Origin: Bog-159 sp963785255
Lineage (GTDB): Bacteria; Acidobacteriota; Terriglobia; Bryobacterales; Bryobacteraceae
Direction of reading: 5' to 3'
Length of the DNA stretch: 64,000 bases
NCBI GenBank assembly: GCA_963785255.1
Contig: CAWAUR010000015.1
Span: forward strand, 496,001-560,000
The notes under the pieces are model-generated. The model was not told where the DNA came from, did no database searches, and saw only the letters and a list, made by a program, of their open reading frames with translations. Of this stretch, positions 17,545 through 24,344 are shown one piece after another. A program made the translations under genes and the position numbers. Positions within the stretch are counted from its first letter, which is position 1, and every line of letters starts with the position of its first letter.

Positions 17545-17895
17545 ATGTGGAGACTTTTGATTCTCACTGCCGCGGCCGGCCTGGCACTGGGGCAATCCAT
17601 GCCGCCAGGCATGCGCTGCCCGCAACGCATACTGGTGATCTCGGAATTTGGGAACAACGAGGCTGGTCTTAAGCAATTTCACGATGAGCACTTGGATTAC
17701 ATGCGGGGATTGATGAAATCGGGCAAGGTGATTCTGGCGGGCCCGACGGCCGACCAACACACGGCGGCAATTCTTTTTGCTACGCAGGATTGGGCGGAAG
17801 CCGAAGAATTGCTGAAGAAGGAACCGTTTCACCGCGAGCACGTGCTTAAGGTAGTCAACCACTACGTTTGGACGGCTTGCGAGAGCGCGCCGTAG
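17545..17895 (+). CDS. YciI-like (YCII-domain) protein with signal peptide
   Basis: A 116-residue protein with an N-terminal signal-like segment (MWRLLILTAAAGLALGQS) and a YCII-related dimeric ferredoxin-like fold. FHDEHLDYMRGLMKSGKVILAGP and LLKKEPFHREHVLKVVNHYVW match the family pattern, including the conserved His in the HLDYM region. The function of exported YciI proteins is unknown. The ATG at 17545 sits 7 nt after a TATAAT inside a palindrome, so transcription is probably independent of the NHL gene that ends 20 nt upstream. Confidence 0.78.
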   Translation: MWRLLILTAAAGLALGQSMPPGMRCPQRILVISEFGNNEAGLKQFHDEHLDYMRGLMKSGKVILAGPTADQHTAAILFATQDWAEAEELLKKEPFHREHVLKVVNHYVWTACESAP

Positions 17896-17968
17896 GACAA
17901 GCCTCCGGGCCTGTCCAAACCGAAGTGCGGGCCTCCGAGGCCCGCGCAGGCTACGAGCCTGCCCCACA
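17896..17968 (+). repeat. Palindromic repeat family A, copy 3 (compound)
   Basis: An upstream hairpin GGACAAGCCTCCGGGCCTGTCC-like segment (17896-17917) is followed by the two-hairpin core at 17927-17968. It ends CCCACA 4 nt from the stop of the convergent GloVer-repeat gene. Confidence 0.85.
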
Positions 17969-17972
17969 TGGC

Positions 17973-19262
17973 CTACGGCGTGATCTCGAATGCCATGCCG
18001 CAGCCGCCGGCGCCGCAACCGTTAGGAGAGCCGCCCAGATAAGTCGCACCGTAAAGCAGCCCTTTCGAGTCGACGGCCACGCTGCCCTGCGGATAATTTC
18101 CGTCACCGGACTGGCCCGTGAAACTGTGAAGCACCGTTTCGGTCCATGCCCCGCCGGAGCCGCTGGGTGGTTTCAACTCGAACACGGTACCGCACCCGCT
18201 CGCGCAAATCGTCGAAGGGCCGGTGTATGCCGTCGTGCCGTAAATGAAAGTGCCTGGGCCGAGGCTCAAACCGACCGGTTGGCTTCCATCGCCCGCCGCG
18301 CCGAAGCTGTGAACGGTGGTTTCGGTCCAGGCGCCGCCGGAACCGGAGGGAGGCGTCAGTTCGAAAGCTGTACCCAGCCCCGCGGCGCCACCCGCGCGCG
18401 TGGTACCGAAAAGATTGCCCTGGGAGGAAAGCACCGGTGTCGACGTGGGGATCGCGCCATCGCTGGTGCCGCCGGCGAAACTCCATAGCACGCTTTCGGT
18501 CCACGTGCCTCCCGACTTTGGCGACAACTGGAAAACCGTGCCATTGCCGGATGCGCCTCCCGTCCCGGTGACGCCGTAGAGCACCTGATTTTTTCCGAAA
18601 ACCAGGCCGGGCGATGGTGTGCATCCGTCGCCGCTAGCGCCGGTGAAGCTATAGAGAACCGATTGCGTCCACAGGGCGCCCTGCGATTGCGGCGGCTTGA
18701 GAGAGAAGACGTCACCGCACGTGCCTGCGCCGTTTGAGCTTGCCGTGCCATACAAAACTCCGCCGTTGCCGATTACCACGCCGCCTCTGGGCTGGCCTCC
18801 ATCGGCGCCGCAGGTGAAGCTGTAGAGGACAGTCTCGGTCCACGCGCCGGACCCGGTGGGCGGCTGCAGTTCGAAGACCGTGCCACAACTCGCTGTTCCG
18901 CCGGCGATAGTGGTTCCGTAAAGCACGCCTCCAGTCCCCAGCGTAAGGCTCCCGACAGGCACGGCGCCATCGCCATTTTTGCCTGTGAAGGTGTACAACA
19001 CGAACTCGGTCCACACTCCTCCTGGCGCGGATGGCGGAGACAACTTAAACACGGTACCAGCAGCCGGATTACCGCCGTACTTGGTCGCGCCATAGAGCGC
19101 TCCCGTCGAGTCGATCGCCAACGTTGACGCCGGCGCCGTAGCAGGCGGTGCGGTGAACGTGAATATCGTCTTGATTGAGTTTGCCGGCGGCGCCGCCTGG
19201 ATATGCGGAAGCGCGGCGAGCGCGCAAAGAAGCGATCCGGCCAAAGGGCGGTTTAGGTACAT
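17973..19262 (-). CDS. GloVer-repeat (choice-of-anchor tandem repeat) exported protein
   Basis: A 429-residue exported protein. Residues 1-23 form a signal peptide (SLLCALAALPHIQA). The rest is about eight tandem 45-50-residue repeats of the Gloeo_Verruco (GloVer) type, each with LYGTT..GG....GTVF.L.P and SFTG..GDG blocks. The family is known only from repeats and is presumed to form a beta-propeller-like surface protein. The start at 19262 gives the signal peptide; CACAAT lies 6 nt before it. It converges on the YciI-like gene, separated by a family A repeat. Confidence 0.85.
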   Translation of the reverse strand: MYLNRPLAGSLLCALAALPHIQAAPPANSIKTIFTFTAPPATAPASTLAIDSTGALYGATKYGGNPAAGTVFKLSPPSAPGGVWTEFVLYTFTGKNGDGAVPVGSLTLGTGGVLYGTTIAGGTASCGTVFELQPPTGSGAWTETVLYSFTCGADGGQPRGGVVIGNGGVLYGTASSNGAGTCGDVFSLKPPQSQGALWTQSVLYSFTGASGDGCTPSPGLVFGKNQVLYGVTGTGGASGNGTVFQLSPKSGGTWTESVLWSFAGGTSDGAIPTSTPVLSSQGNLFGTTRAGGAAGLGTAFELTPPSGSGGAWTETTVHSFGAAGDGSQPVGLSLGPGTFIYGTTAYTGPSTICASGCGTVFELKPPSGSGGAWTETVLHSFTGQSGDGNYPQGSVAVDSKGLLYGATYLGGSPNGCGAGGCGMAFEITP

Positions 19263-19268
19263 AGGGTC

Positions 19269-19274
19269 ATTGTG
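19269..19274 (-). promoter_or_regulatory. -10-like CACAAT, 6 nt before the GloVer gene ATG
   Basis: Minus-strand CACAAT-N6-ATG, the weakest hexamer of the leaderless series in this window. Confidence 0.35.
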
Positions 19275-19326
19275 AGCTATCGGGCAACCGATTATCAAGC
19301 GTAGGCGTACTAATGCCACCGGACGG

Positions 19327-19332
19327 TATACT
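19327..19332 (+). promoter_or_regulatory. -10-like TATACT, 6 nt before the dehydratase TTG start
   Basis: TATACT-N6-TTG. The spacing decides the unusual TTG start at 19339. Confidence 0.5.
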
Positions 19333-19338
19333 CATCGT

Positions 19339-20442
19339 TTGAAGCGCTGGGACACATGGGAGGCGGACGATCTCCCGCCGGGACTGGCCCGCGAGACGGC
19401 CGGCCTAGCCATTCTGGTAACGGGCGCGGGCGGGTATATCGGATCGGCGTTGGCCGGGGCGATCGCCGCGGCCGGGCCGGCATGCCTGGTGTTGCTGGAT
19501 TCTTCCGAGCAGAACCTGTTCGGGGTCGACCGCCGGCTGTCGGCGCGGGCCAACCAGTTCCCCCGGAAAGCCATCCTCGGGAGCGTGACCGATGCCGCGC
19601 TGCTCGACCGCGTTTTCAGCCGCTTTCACCCGCAGGTGGTGTGTCATGCGGCGGCGCTGAAGCACGTGCCGTTGCTGGAATGGAATCCGTTGGCCGCCGT
19701 GCGCGAGAATGCGATCGGAACTTACACGTTGGCGCGGGCGGCGGCGGAACATGGCGTCGAGGCGCTGGTGCTGGTATCGACGGATAAGGCGGTGAATCCG
19801 CGCAGCATTATGGGTGCTTCAAAACGGCTGGCGGAGTTGATCGTGGTTACCTTGAGCGGGGCGGTTTGGCGGCCTGCGAGGCCGCCGCAGGCTACGAGCC
19901 TGCCCCACATGAACGCCGTTCGGCTGGGCAATGTGATTGGGTCGACCGGCAGCGTCATTCCGATTTTTCGGGAGCAAATCCGCCGCGGCGGTCCGGTGAC
20001 TGTCACGCATCCGGACGCGAGCCGCTATTTTATGACTTCCAGCGAGGCGGTCGGGGCGATTCTGGCGGCGGGCAGCGCGGACTGCTCAGGACGCATTCTA
20101 CTGCCGGAATTGGGTGAGCCGGAACGCATCGCGGACTTGGCGCAACGGCTCATCGGCGAGACCCAGATCCCCATCCAGTTCATCGGCCTGCGCCCGGGCG
20201 AGAAGTTGCACGAAGACTTGCTGTATTCCGATGAAGTGCGCGAAGGACGCATGGCCGGCGGCTTGCACGTGATCCGCACTCCCAGTCCCACGCCCTCCGA
20301 ATTACACGCCGCGATGGCGGAGATCGCCTGCCTGCTGTCGCGCGGCGACCTGGCGCGAACGCTGGAAGCGATGCGCGCGCTGGTGCCGGAATATGCGCCG
20401 AGCTCGGCGATCCTGGCGGCGGCCGCCCGGAGCGCCGGATGA
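19339..20442 (+). CDS. UDP-GlcNAc 4,6-dehydratase-like (FlaA1/CapD/PseB/LegB family) with embedded repeat
   Basis: An extended SDR enzyme of 367 residues. The nucleotide-binding motif is TGAGGYIGS, followed by AALKHVPL, VSTDKAVNP and MGASKRLAE, where Met replaces the catalytic Tyr as in this family. The later NVIGSTGSVIPIFREQI and RPGEKLHEDL blocks are also typical. It would oxidise C4 and remove C6 water from a UDP-HexNAc. A complete family A palindromic repeat (19869-19909) lies in frame and adds about 15 residues (WRPARPPQATSLPHM) between the MGASK helix and NAVRLGNV. The start is a TTG 6 nt after TATACT. It heads an overlapping operon with an epimerase and an aminotransferase. Confidence 0.88.
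   Translation: MKRWDTWEADDLPPGLARETAGLAILVTGAGGYIGSALAGAIAAAGPACLVLLDSSEQNLFGVDRRLSARANQFPRKAILGSVTDAALLDRVFSRFHPQVVCHAAALKHVPLLEWNPLAAVRENAIGTYTLARAAAEHGVEALVLVSTDKAVNPRSIMGASKRLAELIVVTLSGAVWRPARPPQATSLPHMNAVRLGNVIGSTGSVIPIFREQIRRGGPVTVTHPDASRYFMTSSEAVGAILAAGSADCSGRILLPELGEPERIADLAQRLIGETQIPIQFIGLRPGEKLHEDLLYSDEVREGRMAGGLHVIRTPSPTPSELHAAMAEIACLLSRGDLARTLEAMRALVPEYAPSSAILAAAARSAG
19869..19909 (+). repeat. Palindromic repeat family A, copy 4, inside a coding sequence
   Basis: GCGGCCT-GCG-AGGCCGC then GCAGGCT-ACG-AGCCTGC, ending CCCACA. It lies wholly within the 4,6-dehydratase gene and keeps the frame open. Confidence 0.9.
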
Positions 20443-21587
20443 ATCGCCGCATCGCGGTGGTCACCTCATCGCGCGCCGACTACAGCCATCTGTACTGGCC
20501 GCTGCGCGAGCTCGCCGCACATCCCGCGGTGGATCTGAAACTGATCGTGCTGGGCCCGCATCTTTCGCCCGAATTCGGTTTCACGGCCGCGGAAATCGAG
20601 CAGGACGGATTCCACATCGATGCGCGCATCGAATGCCTGCTCAGCTCGGACACCGACGTTGGCATGGCGAAGACCATCGGCGTGGCGGCGCTCGGGCTGG
20701 CCGATTGCCTGGGGCAGATGCGTCCCGATCTTCTGTTGATTACGGCGGATCGCTACGAAATGCTGGCGCCCGCGGCCGTGGCTACCGCGTTGCGCATTCC
20801 GCTGGCGCACATCGAAGGCGGAGAGATCAGCGAAGGGGCTATCGACGACGCCATGCGCAACGCGCTTACCAAGCTGAGCCACGTGCATTTTACTTCCACG
20901 GAGTTGGCGCGCGCGCGCGTGATCGCCATGGGCGAAGAGGAATGGCGCGTGCATCGCGCGGGCGCCCCGTCGCTCGACCATTTGCGGCGCAGTCCGCTGC
21001 TCACTCGCGACGCGGTGGAGGCGCGGCTCGGTATTCGCCTGGAGCCGCCCGTGGCGGTGGTGGCGTATCATCCTACCACCATCGCGCGCGATCCCACGCG
21101 CGAGGCCGACGCGCTGTTCGCGGCTCTCGAATCGGTTCCCGCGCAGCTGCTGTTCTGCTATCCCAACGCCGATGCCGGCAGCCGCGCCCTGATCGAACGC
21201 ACCCAAAAATTCCTGCGAAAATTCGGCAACGGTCGGCTGTTTGTGAATCTGGAACCGGTGCTTTACTGGAGCCTGCTGCGCTGGGTGGATCTGTTGGTGG
21301 GCAACTCCAGCAGCGGGATTATGGAGGCCGCTTCGTTCGCGCTACCGGCGGTGGATGTGGGGATGCGGCAGCGGGGCAGGGAACGCGGTCGCAACGTGCT
21401 GGATGCCGAGGCCCACGCCGCTTCGATCTGCGATTCGATCGGCATGGCCATGTCCGAAGCCTTTCGCCGCTCGCTCATCGGCATCGAGAATCCTTACGGC
21501 GATGGACGCGCCGCCGAAAAAATCGCGGCCGTGTTGGCGTCGGTTCCGTTGGGCGAAGATCTGTTGGTGAAGCGTGCGCCGTTATGA
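20439..21587 (+). CDS. UDP-N-acetylglucosamine 2-epimerase, hydrolysing type (NeuC/LegG family)
   Basis: A GT-B-fold enzyme of 382 residues that would hydrolyse and epimerise a UDP-HexNAc derivative to the free manno-configured sugar. Family motifs include VVTSSRADYSHLYWPLREL at the start, LLLITADRYEMLA, PLAHIEGGEISEG (His and Glu of the active site), the KLSHVHFTST stretch and GNSSSGIMEAASFALPAVDVGMRQRGR near the end. It overlaps the dehydratase by 4 nt and the aminotransferase by 4 nt. In legionaminic-type pathways this step follows dehydration and amination. No nonulosonate synthase or CMP-transferase is in the window. Confidence 0.9.
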   Translation: MNRRIAVVTSSRADYSHLYWPLRELAAHPAVDLKLIVLGPHLSPEFGFTAAEIEQDGFHIDARIECLLSSDTDVGMAKTIGVAALGLADCLGQMRPDLLLITADRYEMLAPAAVATALRIPLAHIEGGEISEGAIDDAMRNALTKLSHVHFTSTELARARVIAMGEEEWRVHRAGAPSLDHLRRSPLLTRDAVEARLGIRLEPPVAVVAYHPTTIARDPTREADALFAALESVPAQLLFCYPNADAGSRALIERTQKFLRKFGNGRLFVNLEPVLYWSLLRWVDLLVGNSSSGIMEAASFALPAVDVGMRQRGRERGRNVLDAEAHAASICDSIGMAMSEAFRRSLIGIENPYGDGRAAEKIAAVLASVPLGEDLLVKRAPL

Positions 21588-22687
21588 GAATTCCGCTATC
21601 GGCTCCCGATGTGGATGAAGCTGACATTAGCGCCGTGGTGGAGGTGTTGCGCACGCCGCGGCTCAGCATCGGGCCGAAGATCGAGGAATTCGAAACTGCC
21701 GTGGCCGGGTACGTCGGCGTGCCGCACGGTGTGGCGTTGTCGTCGGGCACCGCGGGATTGCACCTCGGCTTGATGGCGCTGGGCATCGGCGAGGGCCATG
21801 AAGTGATTCTTCCGTCGTTCACGTTCATCGCCGCGGCGCACGCGGTTTTGTATGTGCGCGCCACGCCGGTATTCGTGGATATCGATCCAGGCACGCTGAA
21901 TCTGACGGCCGAAACCGTGGAGCGTGCCATCACGCCGCGCACGCGCGCGATCGTTGCGGTGCATACGTTCGGATGCCCCGTGGATCTCAATCCAATTCTG
22001 CGTCTCGCCGCCAGGCACGATCTGCGCGTGATTGAAGACGCCTGCGAGGCCTTGGGCGCCGAATATCGCGGGCGTAAAGTCGGCGGAATCGGCGACTTCG
22101 GCGTGTTTGGATTTTATCCGAACAAACCCATTACCACGGGCGAGGGCGGCATGCTGGTGACGCGCGACAGCGCGTTGGCGGATACCGTGCGCGCGCTGCG
22201 CAATCAGGGCCGCAGACAGGCAGACGGCTGGCTGGATCACGCGCTGCTGGGCTACAACTACCGCCTCTCGGAAATCAATTGCGCGTTGGGCGTGTCGCAG
22301 ATGCGCCGGATTGAGGCGATGCTGGCGCGGCGCAAGGATCGGGCGCTATGCTACGCCAAACGCCTGCGCGCGATTCCGCAGGTGATCCTGCCGGTGTTCG
22401 ATCCGCCGGAGGGCCGCGTGTGCTGGTTCGTTTTCGTGATCCGGCTGGCGGATCGGGATCGCATCGCGGACTTCATGGCGGCGCGCGGGATTGCGTGCGG
22501 GCGTTATTTCGCGCCCGTGCATCGGCAGCCGCTTTACGCGTCGGCGTGCGGTCCCGAACTGCCGGTGACCGATCGGATTGCCGCGCGCACGTTGGCGCTG
22601 CCATTCTTCAATCGCATCGCCGATGACGAAGTCGATGAAGTGTGCGAGACATTGCACGAAGCCATCAACGCGACAGGACATACATGA
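21584..22687 (+). CDS. DegT/DnrJ/EryC1/StrS PLP aminotransferase (LegC/PseC-like)
   Basis: A sugar 4-aminotransferase of 367 residues. Motifs: IPLSAPDVDEADI at the N-terminus, SSGTAGLHLGL (phosphate binding), EDACEALGAEY (Asp and Glu near PLP), the PLP-lysine in FYPNKPITTGEGG, and YNYRLSEINCALGVSQ. It would act on the 4-keto sugar from the dehydratase. The ATGA overlap with the epimerase shows translational coupling. Its 3' end overlaps the convergent methyltransferase by 23 nt. Confidence 0.92.
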   Translation: MRIPLSAPDVDEADISAVVEVLRTPRLSIGPKIEEFETAVAGYVGVPHGVALSSGTAGLHLGLMALGIGEGHEVILPSFTFIAAAHAVLYVRATPVFVDIDPGTLNLTAETVERAITPRTRAIVAVHTFGCPVDLNPILRLAARHDLRVIEDACEALGAEYRGRKVGGIGDFGVFGFYPNKPITTGEGGMLVTRDSALADTVRALRNQGRRQADGWLDHALLGYNYRLSEINCALGVSQMRRIEAMLARRKDRALCYAKRLRAIPQVILPVFDPPEGRVCWFVFVIRLADRDRIADFMAARGIACGRYFAPVHRQPLYASACGPELPVTDRIAARTLALPFFNRIADDEVDEVCETLHEAINATGHT

Positions 22688-23357
22688 GATTGCCTTCGAA
22701 ACTCCAGCGGCGAAGTCCGCCCGACCGATAATTGACGACGAATCGTTTTAGGATGCGGAGACCCGCGGCACGCGCGAGAGCGGCGAACTCGGCGTCCGTG
22801 AACACGTGACCGGCGGTCGCGCAGCGGTATCCCGCGAGATCCCATTCGACGCGCACGTCGCCGTGTGCTCCGAGGGGCGCGCCGAGGTCGCGGGCGAAGC
22901 GCAGGGCGGTCTTGATGGCGCCGTAATGCCGGGCATTGTAACGGTGATTTACGTCGACGAAGATCCGGCCGGACGGCGACGCCAGGCGGCCAAACTCACG
23001 CAGCACATCGGCGCGCGCGGCGGCGGGGAAGATGTGTCCCAGCACGTTCCACAGGCAGGTGATCGCGTCAAAGCTGCCTTGGCGATCATGCAGATCTTCG
23101 GCGCGCATCGCCCAGATGGTTGCCTCCCGCGGTTGTTGAGCACGCATCTGGGCGCTGGGTTCGAGCAGTACGAGATCGGTGATGCCGGCGGCCTGCGCGA
23201 TGCGCGCGGCGCGAGAGCCATCGCCCGCGCCCACATCGAGTAGCGAGCGCGCGCCCGGCGGAATTTCCGCGATCACCAGCCTATCGATGGCATTCAAATA
23301 CGCGCGGCGCTGTTCCGATATCCGTCCGTAAACCGGAGCGATAACATCGTAAGCCAT
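22665..23357 (-). CDS. Class I SAM-dependent methyltransferase
   Basis: A 230-residue Rossmann-fold methyltransferase. SAM-binding motif I is LLDVGAGDGSRAARIA (about 39-54), followed by LVLLEPSAQM (motif II acidic), FDAITCLWNVLGHI (motif IV) and a LASPSGRIFVDVNHRYN strand. The acceptor is unknown; its neighbours make nucleotide sugars but lie on the other strand. The ATG at 23357 gives the family start MAYDVIAPVYGRIS. A family A repeat runs right up to it, so the repeat's terminal CCCACA supplies the A and part of the context of the start codon, with no Shine-Dalgarno. Confidence 0.85.
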   Translation of the reverse strand: MAYDVIAPVYGRISEQRRAYLNAIDRLVIAEIPPGARSLLDVGAGDGSRAARIAQAAGITDLVLLEPSAQMRAQQPREATIWAMRAEDLHDRQGSFDAITCLWNVLGHIFPAAARADVLREFGRLASPSGRIFVDVNHRYNARHYGAIKTALRFARDLGAPLGAHGDVRVEWDLAGYRCATAGHVFTDAEFAALARAAGLRILKRFVVNYRSGGLRRWSFEGNLMYVLSR

Positions 23358-23397
23358 GTGGGGCAGGCACTCTGCCTGCGGCGGCCTCGTAGGCCGC
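23356..23397 (-). repeat. Palindromic repeat family A, copy 5, abutting a start codon
   Basis: Minus-strand copy: GCGGCCT-ACG-AGGCCGC then GCAGGCA-GAG-TGCCTGC, ending CCCACA whose last A begins the methyltransferase ATG. Confidence 0.88.
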
Positions 23398-23437
23398 CTT
23401 TTGGCCTTAATCATATTCTCCGTGCTGGGCCACAACC

Positions 23438-23467
23438 GGACGGACCACAAAAAACGATGGTCCGTCC
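23438..23467 (+). repeat. Palindromic repeat family B, copy 1
   Basis: GGACGGACCA / TGGTCCGTCC 10-bp stem with the conserved loop CAAAAAACGA, followed by CAC. Confidence 0.85.
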
Positions 23468-23484
23468 CACGGCGCGCCAGACGC

Positions 23485-24231
23485 CTACGCCCGGTTAATC
23501 AGGCTGGCCACATACCCCGCGCCAAAGCCATTATCGATGTTGACGACCGCCACATTGCTGGCGCAGCTCGTAAGCATCCCCAGCAGCGCCGCCAACCCCT
23601 GAAAGCTGGCGCCATAGCCGATGCTGGTGGGCACCGCGATCACCGGGCAGGAAACCATGCCGCCGACGGCGCTAGGCAATGCGCCTTCCATGCCCGCGCA
23701 TACCACCACCACACGCGCCTCGGTAAGCCGCGCGGCATGGCTCATCAGCCGATGGATGCCGGCCACGCCCACATCGTGAATGGTATCCACCTGGTTGCCC
23801 ATGACCTCCGCGGTGACCTGCGCTTCCTCGGCCACTGGGATATCGCTGGTGCCCGCGCACACCACCGCGATGGTGCCTTTACCGCGCACGGTCTTATCGC
23901 GCCAGAAGCGGATGGCTCCGGAGAGCGGGAAATATTCGGCATCTTCGAAGCGTTCGCGCACGCGCGCGGCGGCCTCCGCATCGGCGCGGGTGATGAGCAC
24001 GTTGCGGCAGTTATCGAGCAGCCGCTCGGCGATGGCGATAATCTGATCGGGCGATTTGCCCTTGCCGAAGATCACTTCCGGGATGCCATGGCGCAGCGCG
24101 CGGTGGTGGTCGATCTTGGCGAAGCCCAGGTCCTCGAAAGGCATGTGGCGCAGGCGTTGCAGCGCGCCATCGATATCCACCGCGCCCGCGCGCACCTGTT
24201 CGAATAACTGCCGGAGCTGCTCCTCGTCCAT
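23485..24231 (-). CDS. larB: LarB-type nickel-pincer cofactor protein (carboxylase/hydrolase)
   Basis: LarB carboxylates nicotinate adenine dinucleotide at pyridine C5 in nickel-pincer cofactor synthesis. The 248-residue product has the LarB N-terminal helices (LRQLFEQVRAGAVDIDGAL, MPFEDLGFAKIDHHR, PEVIFGKGKS) and a PurE-like core (VVCAGTSDIPVAEEA, DVGVAGIHR, VVCAGMEGALPSAVGGM, PVIAVPTSIGYGASFQG). larC, larE and larA are absent from the window; LarB homologues also occur alone, so the pathway is not proven. TATGCT-N6-ATG suggests a leaderless mRNA. Confidence 0.88.
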   Translation of the reverse strand: MDEEQLRQLFEQVRAGAVDIDGALQRLRHMPFEDLGFAKIDHHRALRHGIPEVIFGKGKSPDQIIAIAERLLDNCRNVLITRADAEAAARVRERFEDAEYFPLSGAIRFWRDKTVRGKGTIAVVCAGTSDIPVAEEAQVTAEVMGNQVDTIHDVGVAGIHRLMSHAARLTEARVVVVCAGMEGALPSAVGGMVSCPVIAVPTSIGYGASFQGLAALLGMLTSCASNVAVVNIDNGFGAGYVASLINRA

Positions 24232-24237
24232 AGGGCC

Positions 24238-24243
24238 AGCATA
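24238..24243 (-). promoter_or_regulatory. -10-like TATGCT, 6 nt before the larB ATG
   Basis: Minus-strand TATGCT-N6-ATG at 24231; no Shine-Dalgarno. Confidence 0.5.
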
Positions 24244-24248
24244 GCAGC

Positions 24249-24341
24249 GTGGGGCAGACGATCGCTTTATGTCGTCTGCCCGCATGCCGCGCCAGGATGG
24301 CAGACCACAAGAAAACGATGGTCTGCCCGGGTCTGCCCCAC
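24249..24341. repeat. Palindromic repeat family B, two copies in opposite orientation
   Basis: First copy: GGGCAGACGA / TCGTCTGCCC around the loop TCGCTTTATG (24252-24281). Second copy: GGCAGACCA / TGGTCTGCC around a CAAGAAAACGA-type loop (24299-24327), then CCCGGGTCTGCCCCAC. They fill the gap between larB and the Oar-like receptor gene. Confidence 0.85.
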
Positions 24342-24344
24342 GGA

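Noticed and set aside
20393..21587. A longer fused frame running from the dehydratase through to the aminotransferase
   Set aside because: The part before 21584 is Arg/Gly-rich and out of frame with the epimerase, which has clear NeuC motifs; only the aminotransferase portion is real.
23356..24207. Long plus-strand frame through the larB region
   Set aside because: Antisense shadow of larB; composition and lack of motifs do not support it.
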